From JTS-RE9 sp964649195 (GTDB taxonomy: Bacteria; Planctomycetota; Phycisphaerae; Phycisphaerales; Phycisphaeraceae): DNA of 25,710 nt. The first letter of the stretch is position 1. The number at the start of each line of letters is the position of its first letter. The translations under genes and the position numbers were made by a program. The notes under the pieces are model-generated. The model saw nothing but the letters and a program-made list of their open reading frames with translations, searched no databases and was not told where the DNA came from. The DNA is taken from contig CAZYPK010000067.1 of the NCBI GenBank assembly GCA_964649195.1, positions 1 through 25,710 of the forward strand. The letters are read 5' to 3'. This document shows, one piece after another, positions 19,394 to 25,710 of this stretch.

Positions 19394-19576
19394 GAGCCGC
19401 GACGTAACACGTCGCGGAGGTGAGCAGCCTGAAGGGTGGTCATGCGCGCCTTGGATGGCGGAACTCGAAAACGCCGGGCATTGCTTTCGCAACCGCGCGA
19501 CTGACGCTGTTCATCCGCCGCGCGATCGGACGCTCCTTCAGGCTGGATACGTCCGCGACTCGTTGAGTCGCGGCTC
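19394..19576. repeat. REPIN-like inverted pair C-D in a convergent gene gap
   Basis: Copy C (hairpin 19397-19417, forward) has stem CCGCGACGT/ACGTCGCGG. Copy D (19553-19573, reverse) has the alternative tip, CCGCGACTC/GAGTCGCGG. Both have AAC loops, a GAG 5' foot and inward tails ending in CCTGAAGG. The layout and size match pair A-B. It fills the 199-bp gap between the stops of the dehydratase gene (19379-19381) and the PEP-CTERM gene (19581-19583), each hairpin in sense with the gene it follows. Confidence 0.85.
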
Positions 19577-19580
19577 GCTC

Positions 19581-22292
19581 TTATTTCCGGCGGCGGAGCA
19601 GGCCCAGGCCGCCCAAGGCCAGCAGCGACATGGTGGCCGGTTCGGGGATGCTCGCCATCAGGGCGATCTGGTTCTGGCCGTTGAAGTTGAAGTTGATTTC
19701 GTACCCGGCGGGGATGCCGCCGATGGTGGCGAACTCGCCCACGAGCGCCCCGTAGGTGGCGAAGACATAGGGGCCATCGACCGGGCTGCTCAGGAAGTCG
19801 AAGACGAGGTTGGCGCCGGAGAGATCCAGAATGCCGCCGATGTTGATGATGTCGATCTTCTGACCGGCGGCGGCGGGATCGACCTCGATCAGAATGTTGC
19901 CGTTGATGCCGAGATTGTCGGCGAAGCTGAGCGTGCCGATGGAAAAGCCGGGGGAGATCAGCGAGCCTGCATCGGTGACGGCGTTGCCGGTGATCGAACC
20001 ATCGCCGATGAGCGACTGGCCGGGGACGAGGTTGAAGGTTCCGGTGACGGCCGAGACATCCAGGGTGGCGCCGGCGGCAATGCTGATGACCGGACTGTTG
20101 TCGATGGAACCGCTGCCGGACAAGGCGAGGATGCCCTGATTGATGGTGGTGTCGCCGGTGTAGGTGTTGACGCCGGTGAAGGTGAGGGCGCCCGCGCCGC
20201 CTTTGACGATGGCGAGGTTGCCGCTGGCGACGCCGCCGAAGGTGTTGGCGCCGGCGTTGTTGACGGTGAAGGTCGAGACGGTGGCGCCGGAGTTGGTCAG
20301 GATGATGACATCGGGGGTTCCGGTGTCCACGGAAGTCAGGCCGGCGACCGTCTGATTGAAGCCGTTGAGGTTGAAGGTGCTGCCGAATGCGCCGGCGTTG
20401 CCCGGCACGCCGAAGTTGAGCGAGGTGGTGGTGGGCAGACGATCATCGCCGCCGGCGATGCGCACGATGCCGTGGAAGATGTTGGTCGCCCCGCCGTAGG
20501 TGTTGGCGCCGCTGAGTTCGAGGATGCCGCCTGTGCTTTCGTGGCGAACGATGATGCTGTGGCCGCCGGCGCCGTCATCGATCACACCGGAGACGCGAAG
20601 GATATTGCCGGCGCCCGCCGTGGCGATGCGGGTGTCGTTGGCGCCCAGCAGCACCGAACCGGCCCAGGTGTTGTCCCCGCTTTGCGACTGGAGGGCGCCG
20701 AAGAAATTGCCGCCGTCGCCGCTGATGGTCAGGGCTTCGCCGGTGATGGTGACACCGCCGGACAGTTCCAGGCGGCCGGCGTTGACGATGGCGCCGTTTG
20801 CGGTTGTTCCCAGCGCACTGGTTTTGGCGACGCGAAGGGCGCCGGCATTGATGGTGGTCAGGCCGGAGTAATTGTTGACGCCTGCGCCGGCCAGGGTGAG
20901 CGTTCCGCCGCCGACCTTGGTCAGGGCGGTGTTGGTGTCGGCATCGAAGTTATTGATGCTGCCGTTGAACGTGGTGCTGGTTCCTTTGCCGCCGACACTG
21001 AAGGTGGTGGTGCCTGCCTGGCTGCCGCCGTTGCGAAGCGTGCCATCGCCGGTCAGCGCGCCGAGGCTGACGGTATGGGCGCCGGCTCCGCCGATATCGG
21101 TGTTGAAAAGGATGGTCTGGCCGGCGGCGATGTTCCATGTCGCGCTTGCGCTGCCGGCCGTGTCGCTGCCCAGGTGAATCGGGCCGCCGCTGGCATCGAC
21201 GATTCCCGTCAGGCCGCCGTTGTTGCCTGAGAGAGTCAGGACGCCGACACCGGTCTTGGTCAGGTTCAGGGCGTTGGCACCGTTGGTCAGATTACCGTTG
21301 AAAGTTCTGGCGACACTGTTGTTGACGGTGAGCGTGGAGACGGCTGCGCCGGTGTTCGTGATGATGTTGTTGGCGGGTGTGCCTGCGTTGGCGATGCCGG
21401 CCAGTGTCTGATTGCGGCCGTTGAGGTCGAAGGTGGCCGCCGTGTTGCCGTTGACGCCAATGGTCATCACGGAGCCGGTGGGCAGGCGGTCATTGCCGCC
21501 ATCGATCCTCAGAAGTCCGACCAGGACATTGGTCGCCCCACCGTACGTGCTGACGCCCGAAAGAACGGTGACACCGGTGTTGTTGCGGACATTCAGATCG
21601 ACTGTGTTGGCGCCATCATCGATCACCCCGCTCACGGTGAGCGTGCCCGCTTCGGCGCCGATGCGGGTGTTGACGGTGTTGCCGAGGATGATGTCGCCAG
21701 CCCAGACGTTGTTGCCGCTCTGGGACTGAAGCGCGCCGATGTTGTTGGCAGGTCCGTTGATGGTGATCGTTTCGCCGGTGACGGTGATGCCGCCGGACAG
21801 TTCCAGCCGGGCGCCGTTGGCCACCGTGGTGGCGCCGGCCGTGGAACCCAGGGCGGTGTTGCTGCCGATGCGCAGCACGCCGGCGTTCACGGCGGTGAGG
21901 CCGTCGTAGCTGTTGGCGTTGTTCATGATCAGCGTGCCGCCGCCGCTCTTGGTCACCGTGCCGGTGGTGATGCCGGCGCCGGTGAAGGTGTAGGTCCCCG
22001 ACGCGGCACTGACGGTCGTGCTGTTGGGGGCGATCACGCCCACCAGCGTGATGACCTCGCCGCCGGCGTTGCTGAACGTGGCATTGTCATTGTTGGCGTA
22101 GAGGGTGGAGTCACCGGTCCAGTTGGCGGTGACCGTGTCCCAATCGTTGCTTGGCCCCGCGACGTTCCAGGTGACGTTCAACCCATACGCCGGCGCCGCC
22201 ACGGCCAGCGAAGTGGCGGCAAGCCATCTCATCAAACGATTGCAGTTGCGACGGAACCGACGATGCTTGAAATGGGACTGTGGACGGGACAT
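19581..22292 (-). CDS. PEP-CTERM protein with autotransporter-associated beta-strand repeats
   Basis: The 903-residue product is exported and should be processed by an exosortase, ending at the outer surface or in matrix; its role is unknown. It has a long basic N-region and signal peptide (1-37, ending APAYG). The body is Gly/Asn/Thr-rich with repeated SGGGTLxLxGxNxYxGxTxVxxGxLxI units, typical of beta-helical autotransporter-associated repeats. The C-terminus (881-903) has SIPEPATM, a hydrophobic stretch and a triple-Arg tail. Residues 114-358 and 458-712 are duplicate blocks. The start at 22292 is set by AAGGAG 7 nt upstream. There is no beta-barrel domain, so it is not a true autotransporter. 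No exosortase gene is in the window. Confidence 0.9.
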   Translation of the reverse strand: MSRPQSHFKHRRFRRNCNRLMRWLAATSLAVAAPAYGLNVTWNVAGPSNDWDTVTANWTGDSTLYANNDNATFSNAGGEVITLVGVIAPNSTTVSAASGTYTFTGAGITTGTVTKSGGGTLIMNNANSYDGLTAVNAGVLRIGSNTALGSTAGATTVANGARLELSGGITVTGETITINGPANNIGALQSQSGNNVWAGDIILGNTVNTRIGAEAGTLTVSGVIDDGANTVDLNVRNNTGVTVLSGVSTYGGATNVLVGLLRIDGGNDRLPTGSVMTIGVNGNTAATFDLNGRNQTLAGIANAGTPANNIITNTGAAVSTLTVNNSVARTFNGNLTNGANALNLTKTGVGVLTLSGNNGGLTGIVDASGGPIHLGSDTAGSASATWNIAAGQTILFNTDIGGAGAHTVSLGALTGDGTLRNGGSQAGTTTFSVGGKGTSTTFNGSINNFDADTNTALTKVGGGTLTLAGAGVNNYSGLTTINAGALRVAKTSALGTTANGAIVNAGRLELSGGVTITGEALTISGDGGNFFGALQSQSGDNTWAGSVLLGANDTRIATAGAGNILRVSGVIDDGAGGHSIIVRHESTGGILELSGANTYGGATNIFHGIVRIAGGDDRLPTTTSLNFGVPGNAGAFGSTFNLNGFNQTVAGLTSVDTGTPDVIILTNSGATVSTFTVNNAGANTFGGVASGNLAIVKGGAGALTFTGVNTYTGDTTINQGILALSGSGSIDNSPVISIAAGATLDVSAVTGTFNLVPGQSLIGDGSITGNAVTDAGSLISPGFSIGTLSFADNLGINGNILIEVDPAAAGQKIDIINIGGILDLSGANLVFDFLSSPVDGPYVFATYGALVGEFATIGGIPAGYEINFNFNGQNQIALMASIPEPATMSLLALGGLGLLRRRK

Positions 22293-22503
22293 TCCGATTC
22301 TCCTTATCAACGTCAACACACGCGGCATGAACTCGCAGAAAACGAATCCACACCATGGATTTGTGAAGAAATCCTTCGGTGCGATCACCTGTGCCAGAAC
22401 TCAATCAATGAAGCGGAACCAACGGCGGAATCAAAGGCCAAAATAACGAGGTCCCCATGAAATTGCAATGGCGGCATCCGCAAAATCGTGAAGAATCACG
22501 AGA

Positions 22504-22590
22504 GGGACTCCTGAATAACCTCACGTCCAAGCCGCTTGCGGCGTAGCAATCCCCTGGTTCACGGTACACCGGGGGTTGTTCAGGATTCCC
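22504..22590. repeat. 87-bp imperfect inverted repeat with inner hairpins
   Basis: The outer arms 22504-22522 and 22572-22590 pair at 16 of 19 positions. Inside are GCCGC/GCGGC with a TT loop (22531-22542) and CCCC-t-GGT/ACC-GGGG with a 9-nt loop (22551-22574). Together they could form a three-way structure in DNA or RNA. Confidence 0.7.
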
Positions 22591-22600
22591 AAGAATCAGA

Positions 22601-22637
22601 GCCGTGCAACGGCGAATCGTCTCAGCCGCGAAGCGGC
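22601..22637. repeat. Two direct hairpins of the GCCGN/NCGGC type
   Basis: GCCGT-GCA-ACGGC (22601-22613) and GCCGC-GAA-GCGGC (22625-22637) share flanks and spacing (24 bp) and differ by a compensatory T-A to C-G pair at the stem tip. A related hairpin lies at 12947-12960. Confidence 0.65.
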
Positions 22638-22753
22638 GGTATGTCGTGGCCGATCACCGTTCTTATCCGAAACTCAGGATTTCGGCCTCGATCAGTGCCC
22701 GGTCGTTTTCGCATCTCGTGATCCGCTGCGCGATGGTCACTCCATTCTTGTCG

Positions 22754-22784
22754 TTCACCTCCGCGACTCGTTGAGTCGCGGCTC
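22754..22784 (-). repeat. Hairpin repeat copy E
   Basis: The hairpin 22761-22781 (CCGCGACTC/GAGTCGCGG, AAC loop, reverse orientation) has a GAG foot and an AGGTGA tail. It lies 27 nt after the stop of the VKOR fusion gene, in sense with it. No identical partner is present, but a GAG-led GCCGT hairpin begins 187 bp away at 22598, close to the size of the two paired elements. Confidence 0.8.
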
Positions 22785-22808
22785 ACACGCTTATCCCGAA
22801 CTCCGGCT

Positions 22809-24359
22809 TCACCGTTTGATCGGTGTGAGTCCGGGGCCTTCCCTGGATTCGAGCCAGTTCCAAAGATCGGCCTCCTGGATGGCGCCTTCGATGCGGATGT
22901 TGCCGAACATGATCTTGGGGATGCGGCCCGTGCCCGCCATGTCGTACAGGCGAACGTGCTTGAGCGCCTGTTCGTGAGGCCAGCCGCTGTCGAAGATCGC
23001 CTTGAGCGGCTCCTTGCCGACCAGCTCCTCCGCTTTGGCCCGGGCCTGAGCGGCGGTGCGGGCCTTCTCCGGCTCGAAGAGCCAGTCATCAAACGCGGCG
23101 AACTTCACCGCATCCGCCTTCCAGACCGCAAGGGACAACCGGGCCAGATCGCAGGCGGCTTCATGGCGCAGATCGGCGAAATCGATGTACGGATTGCACT
23201 GCGGATTCAGCGGCATCGGCACCAGCATGAAAGCCAGGTCATCGCCGTAGCGGGCCCATGCCTTGTCGAAAAGATGATGCAGCGCCCGGCAGTGCATGCA
23301 GGTGTAATCCACCATGCAGACGAGCATCACCCTGGCGTTGATGTTGCCGCGAACAGGCATCGCCTCGCGTTGAAATCGAACGAGGCCGCCTTCGACCTTG
23401 GCCCGCGGAAGCCGTACAAAAACATGCGGCTCGGTCCCCGGCAGCAGCGTCAATGACTGCGGCTTGTCGTCAGGGGTTGCAGGCACGATCGTGACCGCAC
23501 CATCCTTGGATGGCGCGTCCTTCGTCGCATCATCCTTCATCGTCACCGGCTTGTCGTCGATGTCCACCGCCTTGCCGCCATGGCCCGCGGGTGGCGCGCC
23601 GTGGCCGACGGGCGTCACCAACATGCGATGGGTCGGCGCGGGAAACATCACCTGCGCCACGATGAACAGCCCCATCGCCAGCCCCGCCGCGGCGATGATC
23701 CCGCCGCCCTGTCCCGCCGAGAGCATGAATGACGAACGCCGGCCATCTTCCAGCATTTCACCGCGCCCCAGCGGCGCGCTGTAGAGAACCAGCGCCGCGA
23801 TGAGCAGACCGCAGGCGTGATCGATCATGCAGTAGGGGCAGATTGATTTGATGATGAAAAGTTGCAGATAAATGAACCAGACCGCCGCCAGCCCCGCCAG
23901 CGCCGCCAGCGCGACAAACAGCGACCATGCCACGCGGCGATGGTGATCCGATTGACTGGGCGACAGGTGAAACGTCAGCAGAAACAGCGAGAAATAAACC
24001 ACCACGCCCGGCACGCTCACCGGCAGCCCCCACAGACTCGACCACGGACTGCTGAGCACCTCGCCGCAGCCCACGCCCGGCGCGCAGCCCGCCGGCTGGC
24101 TGTTCGTCAGGCTGTTCGCCGCCAGATACCCCGCCACGCCAAACGCGATCAGGCTCAGCACCCGGACGATGAGCACCGGCACCTGCGTCCTGGCCCCGCG
24201 CGAAGCCATCATCGCCCCGACCGACAGCACATGCCCGCACTTGCCGCACGTCGCCTCCCGATGCCCGCGCAGATTCACGCCGCAGATCGGGCAAGGCTGA
24301 TCGCGCTCCCGCAGGTACGCCGCCAGTGAAACATGATCCGAAGAAGTCGATTCGTTCAT
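22809..24359 (-). CDS. Zinc-ribbon / VKOR / thioredoxin-like fusion, disulfide-forming
   Basis: VKOR-family proteins reoxidise a thiol oxidase using quinone, and the fused thioredoxin-like domain makes disulfides in exported proteins, replacing DsbB plus DsbA. The 516-residue product has a cytosolic-type zinc ribbon (C23, C26, C38, C41) and a VKOR domain of about four membrane helices with loop cysteines C92/C98 and active site CPYC (C174-C177). A further helix (about 219-238) and an Asp/Lys/Pro-rich linker (250-310) lead to a DsbA-like domain with CMHC (C354-C357) and cis-Pro candidate P481. The start is the ATG at 24359; longer frames reach 24428. The GNAT-like gene lies 65 bp upstream, probably in the same operon. 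Confidence 0.88.
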   Translation of the reverse strand: MNESTSSDHVSLAAYLRERDQPCPICGVNLRGHREATCGKCGHVLSVGAMMASRGARTQVPVLIVRVLSLIAFGVAGYLAANSLTNSQPAGCAPGVGCGEVLSSPWSSLWGLPVSVPGVVVYFSLFLLTFHLSPSQSDHHRRVAWSLFVALAALAGLAAVWFIYLQLFIIKSICPYCMIDHACGLLIAALVLYSAPLGRGEMLEDGRRSSFMLSAGQGGGIIAAAGLAMGLFIVAQVMFPAPTHRMLVTPVGHGAPPAGHGGKAVDIDDKPVTMKDDATKDAPSKDGAVTIVPATPDDKPQSLTLLPGTEPHVFVRLPRAKVEGGLVRFQREAMPVRGNINARVMLVCMVDYTCMHCRALHHLFDKAWARYGDDLAFMLVPMPLNPQCNPYIDFADLRHEAACDLARLSLAVWKADAVKFAAFDDWLFEPEKARTAAQARAKAEELVGKEPLKAIFDSGWPHEQALKHVRLYDMAGTGRIPKIMFGNIRIEGAIQEADLWNWLESREGPGLTPIKR

Positions 24360-24424
24360 GATGATCCTGTTGGGCAAATCAGAAAACCCTGCTTTCCACG
24401 CATGACCCGTGCCATGCAAGACAA

Positions 24425-25243
24425 TCAACGCGCGATCCGGCGATAGCTCTCGTAAACGGCAACCTGCACGAAACCCATCGCTTCAAACAATGAAGCCCGC
24501 CCATCGCCTTCATCCAGACGCACGATCACCTGCTCAAACTGCGCCCGCCGGCAATGATCGATGATGCGGGCCCAAAGCGTCCGCCAGACCTGCTGATCCG
24601 CATCACCGGCCAGCGCGAACCCGTCGAGAATGACGCCGACATTCCCCAGCGTCAGCAGGCTTGCCGCACCCACCGGAACGCGCCCCCTGCGGGCGAGGAA
24701 CAGGTCGATGCGGGATTCATCAAGCTGATCGATGATGGCGTCCGCATGTTGTTTTGCGTGGGTTTCGCTGAGCAACCGCTCGCGCGCGTGGTCGTGATAC
24801 AGCCGCTGAATCTCGCCGTAGGCGGCGCGGCCGGGGATGACCTGCACCAGCGGCGAAGGCTCGGCAGGCTGATGGCGGATGAGCTGAAGGACATGCCGCC
24901 TGATCGGTTCATAGCCGCGCCGTGGCAGCAACGGCTTCAACTCAACGGGCCAGGCCATGTCGCTGCATTCGAGGGCAAGGCAATCGACGCCGGCCTGTTT
25001 GAAATGAGCATCCAGTTCATCGAGTATGGCGGTCGCATCGGCGCCCGCTGTCAGCCGCACATCCAGCGCGCCATTGGCCGCCGCGATGGCCGGGTACCGC
25101 GTGGCCGTGTATGCCGTGGCGCCTTCGAGAGGGGTTTCCGTGGCGATGGGCCTGGCGAGGATGGCGTCGGCGCGCTTGATCGATCGCACCAGTGATTCGG
25201 GTGTCGCCCTGCCCCCGGCCTGTTTGAGCACGTGCAGTTCCAT
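24425..25243 (-). CDS. GNAT-like N-acetyltransferase
   Basis: The substrate is unknown. In the 272-residue product the C-terminal half looks GNAT-like: a segment on RLYHDHARERLL helices, then RVPVGAASLLTLGNVGVILDGFAL (beta strands 4-5) and LFEAMGFVQVAVYESYRRI at the end, the usual GNAT closing pattern. The N-terminal half also ends in a LLPRRGYEPIRRHVL stretch, which could be a degenerate first GNAT copy. The start is the ATG at 25243, with GAGGGG about 4 nt upstream. It is the first gene of the likely GNAT-VKOR run. A terminator at 25288-25317 isolates it from transcription from the right. The family call rests on pattern only. Confidence 0.6.
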   Translation of the reverse strand: MELHVLKQAGGRATPESLVRSIKRADAILARPIATETPLEGATAYTATRYPAIAAANGALDVRLTAGADATAILDELDAHFKQAGVDCLALECSDMAWPVELKPLLPRRGYEPIRRHVLQLIRHQPAEPSPLVQVIPGRAAYGEIQRLYHDHARERLLSETHAKQHADAIIDQLDESRIDLFLARRGRVPVGAASLLTLGNVGVILDGFALAGDADQQVWRTLWARIIDHCRRAQFEQVIVRLDEGDGRASLFEAMGFVQVAVYESYRRIAR

Positions 25244-25287
25244 GTCCCCTCGATTGTAGCGGGGCGAAGAACCGGCATCGGACAAAA

Positions 25288-25317
25288 AAACGCCGCGACC
25301 TTTCGATCGCGGCGTTT
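25288..25317 (-). terminator. Strong intrinsic terminator (minus strand)
   Basis: An 11-bp stem AAACGCCGCGA/TCGCGGCGTTT with an 8-nt loop is followed on the minus strand by a run of seven T. It would stop transcription coming from the right edge just before the GNAT gene. Its CCGCGA/TCGCGG core resembles the five hairpin repeats. Confidence 0.85.
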
Positions 25318-25348
25318 CGTTGATACATGCGGCATTGGAGTTCGTCGG

Positions 25349-25486
25349 TCAGCGGGGTTGCGTGTCGGAATCGAAACCAAACCGACAATGAAAAGGTATG
25401 AACAATTTCTCGATCCGAAGCTTCTCCGATCCGCCCCGATGCCTTGCCGCTGATGGTTGGAACTCCTGGCCGAATGTTTCGTGCAT
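25349..25486 (-). CDS. Possible 45-residue small protein or part of a non-coding RNA
   Basis: This frame lies entirely within the promoter-to-terminator interval at 25281-25588. It starts at the ATG at 25486 and ends 31 nt before the terminator stem. The product is basic with no recognised motif: MHETFGQEFQPSAARHR is followed by a Lys/Arg-rich middle and an aromatic FHCRFGF segment. The region before the ATG (GGTGGTGAGGG) is Gly-codon-like rather than a clean Shine-Dalgarno, and the ATG can pair in a stem. Non-coding is at least as likely. Confidence 0.25.
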   Translation of the reverse strand: MHETFGQEFQPSAARHRGGSEKLRIEKLFIPFHCRFGFDSDTQPR

Positions 25487-25558
25487 CCCTCACCACCGGG
25501 GGCGTCAGTGCGAGGAAATGATTTCAAACGCAATCCGCAAAGCCCGCAGGAACGTAAC

Positions 25559-25588
25559 ATCATACCACGAAGCGCGAGGCAACCGCAA
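25559..25588 (-). promoter_or_regulatory. Extended -10 promoter of an orphan transcription unit
   Basis: On the minus strand, TTGCGG (25583-25588), an 18-nt spacer and TATGAT (25559-25564) preceded by the extended TGG. The predicted start is near 25552. The next clear signal downstream is the intrinsic terminator, which gives a transcript of about 270 nt. Confidence 0.6.
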
Positions 25589-25636
25589 GAAAGTTTTGAT
25601 GTCGTCCAAGGTAAAAGGATATGGCGGGAGAGCGGA

Positions 25637-25708
25637 ACCCTCCGGCCGGGAGGGCAGGCTCCCGCTGGGAGGGCGAGGCTCCCGCCGAGCCGTTCGTTTG
25701 CGAAGCCC
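25637..25708. repeat. Hairpin repeat at right edge, inverted copy of the left edge
   Basis: Two to three degenerate copies of the GGGAG...CTCCC unit lie here. Positions 25666-25692 are the exact reverse complement of 62-88, and similarity continues to about 25708 with small gaps. The rest of 25244-25636 contains the orphan transcription unit and no recognised gene. Confidence 0.8.
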
Positions 25709-25710
25709 GT

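Larger units (their letters stand above)
22293..22808. other. Gene-free, repeat-rich gap upstream of the PEP-CTERM gene
   Basis: This 516-bp stretch has no convincing gene. It holds the PEP-CTERM ribosome-binding site (22300-22305), an 87-bp folded element (22504-22590), two GCCG-type hairpins (22601-22613 and 22625-22637), a fragment like the stop-proximal word (about 22665-22684), and hairpin copy E. No clear promoter was found. Confidence 0.6.

Noticed and set aside
19455..21230. 591-residue plus-strand open frame opposite the PEP-CTERM gene
   Set aside because: Its GDG/AVA-rich composition mirrors the Gly/Asn/Thr repeats, and the real gene has a ribosome-binding site, signal peptide and PEP-CTERM end.
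22504..22637. CRISPR-like array
   Set aside because: The repeats are short palindromes with irregular spacing and no uniform spacers; no cas genes are present.
25253..25258. TACAAT as a -10 box just before the GNAT gene
   Set aside because: The only -35-like box (TTGTCC) is 21 nt away, and the start would be almost at the ATG.
25457..25490. Possible SRP RNA domain (minus-strand GGCCAGG...CAGCGGCAAGGCA)
   Set aside because: The GGAA tetraloop and the flanking stem of SRP domain IV do not form; resemblance is superficial.

Overview
This GC-rich 25.7 kb window looks like bacterial chromosome from the phylum Planctomycetota, most likely class Phycisphaerae (inference). The signs are a secreted protein of autotransporter-type beta-strand repeats ending in a PEP-CTERM signal with a triple-Arg tail, a small membrane protein ending in the CxxCGYDLR...CPECG zinc ribbon frequent in that phylum, a DUF1080 protein, a planctomycete-like small protein (13821-14090), and a GyrA whose quinolone region resembles planctomycete sequences I remember. 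I see no rRNA, tRNA, CRISPR, phage, transposase or toxin-antitoxin genes.

Layout. 1-4632: a repeat-rich left edge, the translational GTPase TypA (+), a small zinc-ribbon membrane protein (-) and ribosomal protein S1 (+). 4822-7233: an O-antigen ligase/Wzy-type membrane protein (+) with an in-frame simple-sequence insertion. 7440-11577: a minus-strand operon gyrA - STAS-domain protein - ispE, the last two overlapping by ATGA. 11813-14090: plus-strand polyprenyl diphosphate synthase, TPR lipoprotein and an 89-residue conserved-type protein. 14159-17198: minus-strand cinA, a CpsB/YwqE-like PHP phosphatase and a secreted DUF1080 protein. 17515-19381: plus-strand nnrD and a PLP-dependent threonine/serine dehydratase. 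19581-25243: minus-strand GNAT-like protein, a zinc-ribbon/VKOR/thioredoxin fusion and the PEP-CTERM beta-repeat protein. 25281-25588: a promoter and a strong terminator on the minus strand bracketing about 270 nt with no recognised gene.

Functional threads. ispE and the polyprenyl synthase both serve isoprenoid synthesis. cinA and nnrD, divergent neighbours, both clean up damaged nicotinamide nucleotides. The O-antigen ligase homologue, the CpsB-like phosphatase, the PEP-CTERM protein and the VKOR-thioredoxin oxidase all concern the cell surface or exported proteins.

The most unusual content is non-coding. A hairpin with a 9-bp stem and AAC loop occurs five times, always 7-27 nt after a stop codon and oriented with the gene it follows. 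Its stem tip exists in two versions differing by two compensatory base-pair changes. Four of the five copies form two inverted pairs of 183 and 185 bp, each filling the gap between convergent genes, an architecture like REPINs. Other repeat families sit in the cinA/nnrD gap, upstream of the PEP-CTERM gene and, inverted, at both ends of the window.
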